In this document: positions 52,508 through 61,690 of the stretch, one piece after another
How positions within the stretch are numbered: the stretch's first letter is position 1
Layout of the letters: every line of letters starts with the position of its first letter
Source of the DNA: Nonlabens sp. MB-3u-79
GTDB taxonomy: Bacteria; Bacteroidota; Bacteroidia; Flavobacteriales; Flavobacteriaceae
Assembly: GCF_002831625.1 (NCBI RefSeq)
Contig: NZ_CP025116.1
Coordinates: forward strand, 1 to 64,000
Direction of reading: 5' to 3'
Length of the DNA: 64,000 nucleotides
Notes under the pieces: model-generated
What the model was told of the DNA's origin: nothing
Database searches by the model: none
The model's input: only the letters and a program-made list of their open reading frames with translations
Position numbers and translations under genes: made by a program

Positions 52508-55500
52508 ATGAGGACCTCAAAAACAAATAAATACCTAATCACCGCTGTACTTCTTGGAATTATATTCCACGGAACTTCTATGTTCTTCACTTTGGAAAGA
52601 ACTTATGATGCTTTGATTCATTTGTTTTTTGCAAACCATTATGCAACCAGCTGGTTTGAACCTTGGAGCTATAGCTGGTACACTGGCTTTTCCGCTATGG
52701 GGTATCCACCTCTTGTGCATCAATCTATAGGAGTACTCTCCTTAATAGGCGGGCTTAAATTTGGAATGTTTACCGTTGCCTTATTAGGTGTCATCTTATT
52801 TATAACAGGAGTTTATCGTTTTACTAAAGTGATCATTCCTAATGAAAAAGCAGCTGGATATGCCGCCATCATGGCTGTCTTTTCAACTTGTTTTGTAGAA
52901 ACACTGCATGTTTTTGGTCAATTGCCCAGTATCATAGGGATCTCTATTCTTATGCATGCTTTGCCCGAGGTTTACAAATGGTTGAAGTCAGGAAAGAGAA
53001 TTGCACTGTTCAAAGCGCTCGCATTACTTGCCATAACGGTCACTTCTCATCATGTCACTCCTATTTTTGGAATGGTATTTTTTATATTCCCCTTAATAGG
53101 TACGGTAATCATGGATGCCGCACGAGAGAAAGTAAATAGCAACAGTGAGGTTACTTTTTCCGTTTTCGCGAAAGCGTTCTGGAACAAGCTAATGCGTATA
53201 ATTATTTTTGGGACTTGCTCTTTAATTTTAATCATAGTTTGTATCCTACCCTACTGGATCAACACCAAGAACAACCCCATTACTCAGGTACCTATACCTC
53301 ATGGCTCCAGAGATAACTTCTTAGAAGTAACATCTTCTGGACTGGTCTTTTTTATAATTCCATGGGGAGTATTATTGCTGTTTCTACCATATTTTTTATA
53401 CAGATTTTACAGCAAGAGGTTGTTGTTTTTTGGCTTTTCATTTAGTCTTCTTTTTATTTTGGGAACTGGAGGCACGACTCCTATTCCTTTAAAGTTATTA
53501 GGTGAAAACGCTTTTAATATTTTGACCCTGGACCGATTCACTTTGTGGGCATCGATCATGGCGTTACCTTTATTTGGTGAGTTTTGCTACCGATTTACAG
53601 ATGGAGACTATAAAGAAATCTTGCAAAAAAAATGGGGTACTGTGTTGCATCGATCCATTGGTGGTTTTCTAGCGATTGCTTTTATATTTATGGCAGTTTT
53701 TACCATGACCTTAGGAATATTTAGACCTATCCAGCCAGATGAAATCAATATGCAACCCATTGTTAACTTCCTAAATGAGGACGATCATGATAGATGGCGG
53801 TATTTACCATTAGGTTTTGGAGATCAAATGGCATGGCTATCAGCACAAACTAATGCAACTACAGTTGATGGCAATTACCACTCTGCAAGGCGGTTACCAG
53901 AACTTACTTCTAGAGCAGTAGAACGACTTGAAAATTCTAAGCACCATGGAATTGAAGGGTTGGGCTCTTTACAGCAGTTTCTGACCGTTCCAGAGAAGTT
54001 TCATTTGAAATATGTTTTCTCTAACGATAAGTTTTATGATCCGCTACTCTATTTTACTGGTTGGCATAGATTGAGTTTATTAGAAAATGGTATCACGGTT
54101 TGGGAAAAAGCAGGAATCACTCCTTTACCGAGCATCTTACCTAAAGATGATGTCCCTTTATTTCAAAAATTGATGTGGGGAATTATTCCCATTTTTACGG
54201 TAATTTTGTCCATATTCTTATATTTAAGAAGTGTGTGGTTCCACTCCTTCAGAAAAAAAGAAGATAGACAACTCTTCCTTATTGATAAGGGCCTTACATC
54301 TCGTAAAGGACAAAAATGGTTATACCGCACCTCCTTATGTTGGTCAGGAATCATGTTACTGCTTACCGCTTATATGGTTTATGGTATTTATATAAAAAAG
54401 GCCGTTCAATTAACCCCAGAAAGTGTGATCACTGCTTATTATGATGCTTTAGACTTTAAAGAGTTTGAAAGAGCACATTCTTATATAGATCCAGCCAGTG
54501 AGAAAGACATTTCACAATTCATGCTTGAAGTATCGGTAACTGATGGTTTATTAAGTTCTTATTCAAAAATGGATAGTATTGCAGTAAGCGTTCTGGATAA
54601 AAATGAATGGACCGCTAGTGCAGTAGCAAAAATCAAATGGATCACACCACTCAAAGAAATTCAAACTACAGACACACTTTCTATAAAAAAGCATCAAGGT
54701 AAATGGTACATCGTGCCTAAAAGTGTGGATCCTTATATCCCGCCAGATCAATTAATGCTTGAGAGCAGCACACGTTTCTTTAATCATGGGAAACGTAAAA
54801 TAACCTCAGAACAAACCTTTCATGAAGATGTTTTGAAACAACCGGTCGTAGAAGTTACTACAGCAAAAATGATTCAAAGAGACTCGATTTTTTACATCGT
54901 GGGTTCTATTCAAAATGTAGATAATATCCCAGCAGATATTGCAGTTACTGGAGCATTGTATGATAGCGAGAATAATGAAATAGCTAGATATAACGCGCAA
55001 GATATTGTAAAACACAAACTACTGGCCAAAGAAACTACACCGTTTTTAATCCAATTTGACATCACTTATGATAAGGATCAAACTTTTGTGGTACCTACAA
55101 ATTTTGAAGTGCAAGTAAAAGCAAATGTTGCCACCACAGATTTGCATCAAACTGTGACACCATCACAAATTCAAATTAACGGATCGCAGTTGGAAGGCTT
55201 TTTGTTCAACCCCAGTATAGAGGCTGCTACCATTCCTCAGTTACTATTGAGTTATTATAATGACTCTAAAGAATTGATCTGGACAGAGTCCATTTATATA
55301 GATCAAAGTGTGCGACCGCAACGTAAAAGAGCTTTTTCCATAGACTTACCAGACTTAGAGCAGCCTATAGTTGTATCTTCAAGTCTTTTGAATATTTCTG
55401 TAAATGGATTGCCCAATGAAAGTATTTCAGATAAAGTACATCCCAACAGAAATACCGCTGGAGAAAAGGAATTTTTAATACCTATAAATGGCATGCCTTA

Positions 55501-55549
55501 TTCCTTTATTTCTATTACAACTAATTCATATATAGGAAATCCGCGATGA
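52508..55549 (+). CDS. Large GT-C-like membrane glycosyltransferase with periplasmic C-terminal domains
   Basis: 1013 residues. The first part (1-565) has about eleven membrane helices and, after the first helix, the loop LERTYDALIHLFFANH with acidic E30 and D34, reminiscent of GT-C lipid-sugar-dependent transferases or PTPS-related membrane proteins. Two further helices lie near 554-575 and 611-628. The periplasmic tail has an NTF2-like region (about 633-745: ITAYYDALDFKEFERAHSYIDPASE) and beta-sandwich regions to the C-terminus. A one-mismatch palindrome is translated as SVFAKAF near residue 219. It is coupled to the next gene by ATGA. Confidence 0.72.
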   Translation: MRTSKTNKYLITAVLLGIIFHGTSMFFTLERTYDALIHLFFANHYATSWFEPWSYSWYTGFSAMGYPPLVHQSIGVLSLIGGLKFGMFTVALLGVILFITGVYRFTKVIIPNEKAAGYAAIMAVFSTCFVETLHVFGQLPSIIGISILMHALPEVYKWLKSGKRIALFKALALLAITVTSHHVTPIFGMVFFIFPLIGTVIMDAAREKVNSNSEVTFSVFAKAFWNKLMRIIIFGTCSLILIIVCILPYWINTKNNPITQVPIPHGSRDNFLEVTSSGLVFFIIPWGVLLLFLPYFLYRFYSKRLLFFGFSFSLLFILGTGGTTPIPLKLLGENAFNILTLDRFTLWASIMALPLFGEFCYRFTDGDYKEILQKKWGTVLHRSIGGFLAIAFIFMAVFTMTLGIFRPIQPDEINMQPIVNFLNEDDHDRWRYLPLGFGDQMAWLSAQTNATTVDGNYHSARRLPELTSRAVERLENSKHHGIEGLGSLQQFLTVPEKFHLKYVFSNDKFYDPLLYFTGWHRLSLLENGITVWEKAGITPLPSILPKDDVPLFQKLMWGIIPIFTVILSIFLYLRSVWFHSFRKKEDRQLFLIDKGLTSRKGQKWLYRTSLCWSGIMLLLTAYMVYGIYIKKAVQLTPESVITAYYDALDFKEFERAHSYIDPASEKDISQFMLEVSVTDGLLSSYSKMDSIAVSVLDKNEWTASAVAKIKWITPLKEIQTTDTLSIKKHQGKWYIVPKSVDPYIPPDQLMLESSTRFFNHGKRKITSEQTFHEDVLKQPVVEVTTAKMIQRDSIFYIVGSIQNVDNIPADIAVTGALYDSENNEIARYNAQDIVKHKLLAKETTPFLIQFDITYDKDQTFVVPTNFEVQVKANVATTDLHQTVTPSQIQINGSQLEGFLFNPSIEAATIPQLLLSYYNDSKELIWTESIYIDQSVRPQRKRAFSIDLPDLEQPIVVSSSLLNISVNGLPNESISDKVHPNRNTAGEKEFLIPINGMPYSFISITTNSYIGNPR
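53161..53176. repeat. GCTTTCGCGAAAGC palindrome, one mismatch, coding
   Basis: CGTTTTCGCGAAAGCG, one base from the perfect element, read as VFAKAF. Confidence 0.8.
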
Positions 55550-56781
55550 GAAATTTGCATAGATTCATTAACTTTTTGATTCTTATCGCTATTGTAGCGA
55601 TGTCTTTTTCTTGTTCTGAAAATAAGGAGTTGAAAAAAGTGGCTATATCTCCTAATGCCTTTCAAGTAAAAGCACCTATGGACCAAGTCGTTACTAAAAA
55701 AGGTATTGATATTAATTTTAAAACCTTTGATAAAAACTCTTATAAACTACTAGAACTTCTAATTTCAGGAACCTATGGAACTACTGTATTAAAAGCAAAG
55801 CTCGATCATATCCGACTAAACATTCACATTCCAAATGTTATTTCTAGACATGCTGGAATGCTCACGTGGGAACTTATCGGTAATGGAAAAACCATTCAAA
55901 AAGGCACATTCAGACTTCTACCTAACACAAAAACTTTAAAAACCATGGAGAACTATGTCGGGCCACGCAGTATTATTTCTAACGATCGAGATTACACCAT
56001 GCTGGTCAGTATTCCTGTAGACAGTTTGGATAATATGTTGCCAGATAAAACTCCATTAATAATGCGCCATCAATTTAAAGGCAACATCACAACCACTACT
56101 CAAGAAATCACCACTGGTTTTGCGTGGCAAAGAATCCTAGCGCCATTGACTACTGGTCGTTTAATTACGGGCAGTACCATGGAAACTATTTCTTCAAAAG
56201 AATTAGTTGTAGATGTATTTCCAGATATCGCCACAGCTTTTAAAATCTCTGAAAACAGCAACCACAATTATGCCGATGGAAGTGAAATCATCACTCTTAA
56301 AACTGATCAGATTAAAGATCGCTATGGCAACATTACTACTGATGGAACACTGGTCACTTTTTTCATAAAGGACAACCTTGATAAAAGATGGCAAACTACA
56401 GGAAGCACTATAAATGGGTACGCTTTCGCGAAAGCGTTACATCCACAAACTCCTTCTGCCTGGACGATAAAAGGAGTGATTACTGGTATGGTAGAAAGTC
56501 CAGAATTAAACATTAATTTCCAATCTATTATTGATCAAATTCCTTTTACTTATACAGAAAATAACAGGATTACCATTGGTCCATTGACCAGTTACTTAGG
56601 ACAACTTGTTCCAGATGGAATTCCAATAAGTATAAAATTAAACGCCAAAGAAATCATTCTAAAAACAAAAAACGGTACTGCAACACATTCTTATGACACA
56701 AAAATGATAGCACCTGGCACCTATGATTTAGAAATTAAAACCTTAGGTATAACGACCGTAAAGCCCATAATATTAAGGTGA
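55546..56781 (+). CDS. Lipoprotein of the polysaccharide locus, unknown function
   Basis: 411 residues. The signal ends in lipobox SFSC (C23). The mature part is beta-rich and Ig-like in feel (INIHIPNVISRHAGMLTWELIGNGKTIQKGTFRLLP), with no catalytic motif seen. The start overlaps the upstream stop (ATGA) and the stop overlaps the GH gene start (GTGA), so the three are translated as one unit. A palindrome is read as YAFAKAL near 293-299. Its position suggests an outer-membrane or periplasmic part of a glycan machine. Confidence 0.72.
   Translation: MRNLHRFINFLILIAIVAMSFSCSENKELKKVAISPNAFQVKAPMDQVVTKKGIDINFKTFDKNSYKLLELLISGTYGTTVLKAKLDHIRLNIHIPNVISRHAGMLTWELIGNGKTIQKGTFRLLPNTKTLKTMENYVGPRSIISNDRDYTMLVSIPVDSLDNMLPDKTPLIMRHQFKGNITTTTQEITTGFAWQRILAPLTTGRLITGSTMETISSKELVVDVFPDIATAFKISENSNHNYADGSEIITLKTDQIKDRYGNITTDGTLVTFFIKDNLDKRWQTTGSTINGYAFAKALHPQTPSAWTIKGVITGMVESPELNINFQSIIDQIPFTYTENNRITIGPLTSYLGQLVPDGIPISIKLNAKEIILKTKNGTATHSYDTKMIAPGTYDLEIKTLGITTVKPIILR
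56421..56436. repeat. GCTTTCGCGAAAGC palindrome, coding
   Basis: Perfect 16-bp copy in the lipoprotein gene, read as YAFAKAL. Confidence 0.92.
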
Positions 56782-58289
56782 AAAAAAACAAACTATTATA
56801 TCGATCTATTATCATAATCGCATTTCTATGTATTAATGCTGGGATTATTTATGGTATAAGTCAAGTTATGGCTTACCTCAACACTGGTGCTGATACTTCA
56901 AAAATATTACATCTCGATCTGGCACGTACCGATTATTATTTACCTGAAGTGACTTGGGTTTCTATCAATAATCCAGGAAGACCTCTTGAGTTTGCTAACC
57001 AACAAAAATTGGAACAGGATTATCTAGATGCTTGGCATGTAAAGAACCTAGCTCTAGAAACTAATAATACAGACGGTATTTATGATCATTATACAAAAAG
57101 TGCTCAAGAAAAAGTAAACGCTTTAATTGCGTACAATGCGGCGCAACAACTTCAAATAAAATCTACAACTCTTAGCCACAACATCTCCCTAGAATTTTAC
57201 AGTGCTGACGGTACCATTGCTGTATTAACCGATAAAGCAGTTACTGGAATCGAGAACATATATCGCAACGATCAATTGATTAAAGAAAGAGAATTTAATG
57301 AAGACTATAGAATCATCCTTTTACTAGAAGATGGTTTCTGGCGGGTGAGGCATTTTGAGAAACTAGCCATAAATAAAGTTGTCACTTTTGACAAAACGAT
57401 TCCTTTAGATATAAAACTTATAAAAGGAATTAATTATTATCCTGAGAACTATCCCTGGGATACCTTTAATGAAAAAGTAGACTCTACTGTTTTTGCACAA
57501 GATTTTAAAATTATAAAAGACTTGAATTTAAATACTATACGCATTTTTATAGGTTATGAAGATTTTGGAAAAGCAACTGTAAATGATCTAAAACTTAAAA
57601 AGCTTCAAACACTTTTAAATCAAGCGCACCAGGTCGATTTAAAAGTGATGATTAGCCTTTTTGATTTCTATGGAGATTATGATATGAAGAACTGGACGCT
57701 GACTAACCAGCACTTAAAAAGCATTATCAGTGCTGTAAAAGATCATCCTGCTGTTCTCGCTTGGGATATTAAAAACGAACCCAATCTTGATTTTAAAAAT
57801 CGCAAGGAAGAGCGTGTTCTTTCTTGGTTATCTCAAACCATTAAAGCAGTAAAGAAAATAGATACTATTCATCCAGTAACCATAGGATGGTCCAATACTG
57901 TCTCAGCTTTAAAATTAGAGAAAGAAGTAGATTTTATATCCTATCATTATTATGAGGACATAGCCGAGTTAAGCACTGCTCATCAATCTTTAAAAAACAA
58001 AACGTCCAAACCTATCGTATTGCAAGAAATAGGACTTCCTAGCTATGATGGTTTATGGACTTTTAATGGGAACACAGTGAATGATCAGGCCGCTTTTTAC
58101 CGACAACTTCTAGACACACAAAAAAGAGACCGTATCAACTATCTCTTTTGGACGCTGTATGATTTTAATGAAATCCCTACTGATGTGGCTGGATCTCTTC
58201 CATGGCGCAAGAATAAGCAAGCCTACTTTGGAATCATCGATTCTACTGGTGTAAAGCCAGCTTATTTACTCGTGAAATCAATGAATTAA
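56778..58289 (+). CDS. Membrane-anchored clan GH-A glycoside hydrolase with NTF2-like domain
   Basis: 503 residues. One N-terminal anchor (about 10-31) is followed by an NTF2-like segment (about 70-200) and a (beta/alpha)8 hydrolase (about 212-503). The acid/base pair is NEP at 333-335 (E334) and the nucleophile E417 in LQEIG, as in GH5-type families. The start is GTG, overlapping the preceding TGA (GTGA); the next ATG would delete the anchor. It faces the periplasm and could trim or release the polymer, the job PelA's hydrolase domain does in Pel systems (inference). Confidence 0.83.
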   Translation: MKKNKLLYRSIIIIAFLCINAGIIYGISQVMAYLNTGADTSKILHLDLARTDYYLPEVTWVSINNPGRPLEFANQQKLEQDYLDAWHVKNLALETNNTDGIYDHYTKSAQEKVNALIAYNAAQQLQIKSTTLSHNISLEFYSADGTIAVLTDKAVTGIENIYRNDQLIKEREFNEDYRIILLLEDGFWRVRHFEKLAINKVVTFDKTIPLDIKLIKGINYYPENYPWDTFNEKVDSTVFAQDFKIIKDLNLNTIRIFIGYEDFGKATVNDLKLKKLQTLLNQAHQVDLKVMISLFDFYGDYDMKNWTLTNQHLKSIISAVKDHPAVLAWDIKNEPNLDFKNRKEERVLSWLSQTIKAVKKIDTIHPVTIGWSNTVSALKLEKEVDFISYHYYEDIAELSTAHQSLKNKTSKPIVLQEIGLPSYDGLWTFNGNTVNDQAAFYRQLLDTQKRDRINYLFWTLYDFNEIPTDVAGSLPWRKNKQAYFGIIDSTGVKPAYLLVKSMN

Positions 58290-59485
58290 GCCGCAACCAC
58301 TAAATCTGGTTCTACAACTAGTTGATCATTAAACGCATTCAAATACATCTTAGTTATAATTGACATAGGTAGTGCCGCAGCAGCTTGGTAATTGGTTTTT
58401 GCTATTTCGTTTCTATAGGTTTTATCTACCACTAGTTTTTCAATAGCTGCAGCAAGGCTTTCTACACTTTCTGGCTCAAAGAATTCGCCTTTATAACCTT
58501 CTTCTTTTACTAAAATACTTAAATCTCCTAAATCTGGCATTACAACTGCTTTTCCATAACTACCAGCCTGGTGCAAGACCCCAGAACTCCCCGTAGTAGA
58601 AGTATAAGGAAATACGACCATAGCACTTTCAGAGAATATGACTGGCACATCTTCCTCAGCAACATAACCTGTAAACGTAATATTAGACACATGTTTATAG
58701 GCTTTTTTTACCGCATCTAGATAGCCTATTGTATTAGGGTTATCAGTTCCTGCAATAACTATTTCAAGATTTTGACCAGTGTTTAATCTAACTTGTTCTA
58801 CAGCTTCGATAAGTTTCTCTACTTTTTTATAGGTCCCAAATTTTCCGAAAGTCATTATTTTTAAAGGCCCTTCAGCTAGTTCATAACTTGGTTCTTCAGG
58901 GATTTCAAAAGTTCCATGAGGAATCAAAATACAGTTTTTTGCTTGGTATTTATCTTCTAAAATGGCTACGTATTTACTGATGGTCAATACTAATCTATCT
59001 GCTTTAAGAATTACACGAGTAAGCATTTCTCCTATGAAGTTAAAAACACTCATTTTAATTTTATTATTCGTAAAACCTGCACTTGATAAATCAACTGTTT
59101 CCATGATATTATGAAGTAATACGGTCGTTTTTACTTTCATCAATTTTGTTAACCATGGAGAAAACAAGCCTAATGCAGCAGGTATTTTCTTATCTCCAAA
59201 TTTCATGAATTGTAAGTTGTACAAAACCATGTCTGGCTGAGTGCTTCTCACCGCTTTTGCGATAGAAATTAAGTTGAAATAACTATTAAATTTCCAGCAT
59301 GGCTTTAGGGTTACTTGACAACCTTCTTCTTTAAAATCAATTATAGCATTTGCAGCAGTATCATCTGTAAATAAGATGAGCTCTGTAACCTCTTGGTGTT
59401 GTCTAAAGTGTTTTACTAAATGGAAGGCGTATTCATTAAGAGTTACTTTACTAGGCGGATATGCAGTTACTATAGCTAATATCAT
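58286..59485 (-). CDS. Family 4 glycosyltransferase
   Basis: 399 residues of a GT-B fold. The C-terminal nucleotide-sugar part has KIMTFGKFGTYKKVEKLIEAVE, VIAGTDNPN, and the acceptor or donor loop VVFPYTSTTGSSGVLHQAGSYGKAVV with a conserved Glu just upstream (FSESAMV). It is cytoplasmic. It is convergent with the GH gene, their stop codons overlapping by four bases, and followed on its strand by no other gene. Confidence 0.9.
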   Translation of the reverse strand: MILAIVTAYPPSKVTLNEYAFHLVKHFRQHQEVTELILFTDDTAANAIIDFKEEGCQVTLKPCWKFNSYFNLISIAKAVRSTQPDMVLYNLQFMKFGDKKIPAALGLFSPWLTKLMKVKTTVLLHNIMETVDLSSAGFTNNKIKMSVFNFIGEMLTRVILKADRLVLTISKYVAILEDKYQAKNCILIPHGTFEIPEEPSYELAEGPLKIMTFGKFGTYKKVEKLIEAVEQVRLNTGQNLEIVIAGTDNPNTIGYLDAVKKAYKHVSNITFTGYVAEEDVPVIFSESAMVVFPYTSTTGSSGVLHQAGSYGKAVVMPDLGDLSILVKEEGYKGEFFEPESVESLAAAIEKLVVDKTYRNEIAKTNYQAAAALPMSIITKMYLNAFNDQLVVEPDLVVAA

Positions 59486-59524
59486 AATATAGATTTTAAA
59501 ATTTATTATTGCTAAAAAGAATAA

Positions 59525-59824
59525 TTAGGCTACCATGCTATAAAAATTAAGGGGGTTATTGATCTCTTTATATAACGGAATAACATCATTACTCGTCCCT
59601 CTGTAAAAAACAAACCTGTAGTCGTCGCTTAAGTTGTTTTTTAATCGCTTTAATTCTTGAAGTAAAGAATCCTGACCACTTTTAACATCGCAAAGATTTA
59701 CCATCACATTTTTGTCTGTTTCTAATAAGGACTTAAAGAAGTTTAACACTTCTGGAATGTGAGAGCTAGATGCTGTGCCACTTAAATAAATTACCCCTTC
59801 TATATTTTTGATTTCTAATGCCAT
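59525..59824 (-). CDS. STAS-like small protein of the polysaccharide locus
   Basis: 99 residues with the alternation of strands and helices of a STAS domain: GVIYLSGTASSSHIPEVLNFFKSLLET (strand, then helix), KNVMVNLCDVKSGQDSLLQELKRLKNNL and YRFVFYRG. The serine normally phosphorylated in anti-sigma antagonists would fall in DVKSGQDSL, but the match is not secure. STAS proteins control polysaccharide loci elsewhere (SypA in Vibrio fischeri). It lies between GT4 and flippase genes on the same strand. Confidence 0.55.
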   Translation of the reverse strand: MALEIKNIEGVIYLSGTASSSHIPEVLNFFKSLLETDKNVMVNLCDVKSGQDSLLQELKRLKNNLSDDYRFVFYRGTSNDVIPLYKEINNPLNFYSMVA

Positions 59825-59899
59825 GATATGTAATTTTAAATGTTGTTAATATTATTTGACAGTACAAAGGTCTAGCTTACTTCGCTTGATTCTTAGAAA

Positions 59900-61198
59900 T
59901 TAAGATAGATCGATATTATGTATAAATGAATCATCATTTAATTGCGGTTGGACTTTTTTAGAGCGATAAGTATGATAAATAAAATAAAAAATCTGACCTA
60001 AAAGCAAAGCTGCCATAACATAAACTTGTATCATAACTACTTTTAGAAGGCTTTTATGAAAAATGACAATCGCTACTACTTGTAGGATTCCAAAAACTGC
60101 AGTTATAAGAATAGGCTGATACGTATCAATAGAAAGAAAGTAATAAACAAAGATGTTAGATAGTGCAAAAAAAGAGGTAGCCAGCGCATACCATCCTAAT
60201 AATGAAGAAATACTTCTGTATTGCTCCCCAAATAGTACATCTACAGCAAGCTCTGGAAATAGAAATGAAAAACTAACAATCACAAATGAAAGTATTGAAA
60301 TGTAACCCAAGTATTTTTTTAAGATAGGTACTGCATTATTTCCTTCTTTACGACTTTTAAGTACCTGTGGTAAGAGCAACATCACAAACATCCATGTAAC
60401 AAAGTAAACAACTCTACCTATCAACGCTAGAGATGCGTACAATCCCGCTTCATAAGACGAGAAATAATGTTTTACTAATAGAATATCGCTGTTGTTACAT
60501 ACTATTTGAGTAAGCTCATAACAAGCCGTCAAAACAAAAAATATAATTATTTTTTCCTGATGTTCTTTTGATAAAATTAGAGTTTGGTTTTTTATAAATA
60601 GTGGTTTCTTAAAAGGGAACAAACCTGCTAAGAACGAAACTGCTATTGCAATGGAAACAGCATATTCTGACGGTAGATCAAATAGAATTAAAAAAGTAAA
60701 AGTTAGAAACAATCTACAAAGCATTTCTAATTGATAGGTCATTGCAAGACTACCAAATCTGTTGTTCCCTTGTAAGAATCCGCGATTGACACTCATGACA
60801 AAATAAAGCGGTACAGCTAATCCAAAGGCAATAAACATTCCTGAAGAATGTGTTTGAAAAACCGATTGCAATTGCGCTGCAAAAATTACGGTTGCCATTC
60901 CCAAAATGATTCCTGTACTGGCAGCATATTTATACGCTTTAGCGATTAAACTTTCTCTTTGAGCATTTTCTAGCTCGAACGTAAATTTAGTTACTGTTAA
61001 TTGAAAAGTCATAGCTACAAAAGAAAGCACTAACAATAAGGTGATCAATATTGCAGCATCTGCAAATAATGTAGGGCCCAAAAACCTACCTAATAATAGA
61101 TTATATAAATAGTTCCCCCCATTGACTAAAAAGGCGCTCAACATGAACAGTTGTTCCTGAGAAAAGGTCTTTCTAATTTTCTGTGTGACGGCGATCAT
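59900..61198 (-). CDS. Polysaccharide flippase-like transporter (MOP superfamily)
   Basis: 432 residues with about 12 helices spread over the full length and the MOP/Wzx-like opening LFMLSAFLVNGGNYLYNLLLGRFLGP, where GRxLGP is the common motif. Members translocate lipid-linked oligosaccharides or assist synthesis across the inner membrane; PelG belongs to the same superfamily with similar length. The start is ATG 61198, five bases after a 46-codon ORF. Confidence 0.87.
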   Translation of the reverse strand: MIAVTQKIRKTFSQEQLFMLSAFLVNGGNYLYNLLLGRFLGPTLFADAAILITLLLVLSFVAMTFQLTVTKFTFELENAQRESLIAKAYKYAASTGIILGMATVIFAAQLQSVFQTHSSGMFIAFGLAVPLYFVMSVNRGFLQGNNRFGSLAMTYQLEMLCRLFLTFTFLILFDLPSEYAVSIAIAVSFLAGLFPFKKPLFIKNQTLILSKEHQEKIIIFFVLTACYELTQIVCNNSDILLVKHYFSSYEAGLYASLALIGRVVYFVTWMFVMLLLPQVLKSRKEGNNAVPILKKYLGYISILSFVIVSFSFLFPELAVDVLFGEQYRSISSLLGWYALATSFFALSNIFVYYFLSIDTYQPILITAVFGILQVVAIVIFHKSLLKVVMIQVYVMAALLLGQIFYFIYHTYRSKKVQPQLNDDSFIHNIDLS

Positions 61199-61202
61199 AC
61201 TA

Positions 61203-61343
61203 CTAGTTAAAAGAGAAAACTAATTGTACCACGCGTCTGTGGGCTCTTCTATGAACTACAGATAAGCCTGAATAAACTAGCGCAGTTCTAGCGTTGTAAA
61301 CTACTCTTAATACGTTGTCGTTCTTTATAAGTGTAAGTCGCAT
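61203..61343 (-). CDS. Possible 46-codon ORF upstream of the flippase
   Basis: ATG 61343 to TAG 61203; very basic and Val-rich (VYNARTALVYSGLSVVHRRA, ending VVQLVFSFN). It ends four bases before the flippase start on the same strand and begins close to where that transcript should start. Tight spacing suggests real translation, as a leader peptide or small membrane-associated protein. No homologue is known to me. A near-consensus -7 box (CATATTTG) lies at 61370-61377. Confidence 0.35.
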   Translation of the reverse strand: MRLTLIKNDNVLRVVYNARTALVYSGLSVVHRRAHRRVVQLVFSFN

Positions 61344-61690
61344 GATTATTGTTGTTTTAAATTCTGGTACAAATATGCAGGCTTCTCAAAGTAAAAACTC
61401 GAATATTTCGACGAGATGAAATATGGTATAGACGAGTGGCAACTAATCGGCATTTAACTTGTTTATGGGTTGGTCGTTATTCCGCTTTCGCGAAAGCGGA
61501 AACAAAACAGGCGTTATATAGAGGTAATAGGTTCTTCTAAAAAAAGGGTTTTATAGAAGGTTTTTAACACAACTGACGTTCAGCTGACCAAAAGCTCTTT
61601 GAATCGACGAAATGTATAGTTCAATGGCAGATAGTCACCGATTAACACTGCTGAATGTGGTTATAAATTACACCTATAAATAAACCTACG
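61344..61690. other. Intergenic region before the TPR-barrel gene
   Basis: 347 bases with no further ORF. It holds the divergent start region of the flippase transcript, the 22-bp palindrome at 61480-61501 and a G-rich, T-rich stretch (AAAAAAAGGGTTTTATAGAAGG, near 61540) whose role is not clear. No TAnnTTTG box is seen before the gene at 61691. Confidence 0.5.
61480..61501. repeat. GCTTTCGCGAAAGC palindrome (22 bp), intergenic
   Basis: Perfect 22-bp palindrome with TTCC/GGAA ends between two divergent polysaccharide genes. Confidence 0.92.

Noticed and set aside
52535-53235. Several 60-80 codon ORFs opposite or out of frame within the GT-C gene
   Set aside because: They are shadows of a 1013-codon gene with clear membrane-helix pattern.
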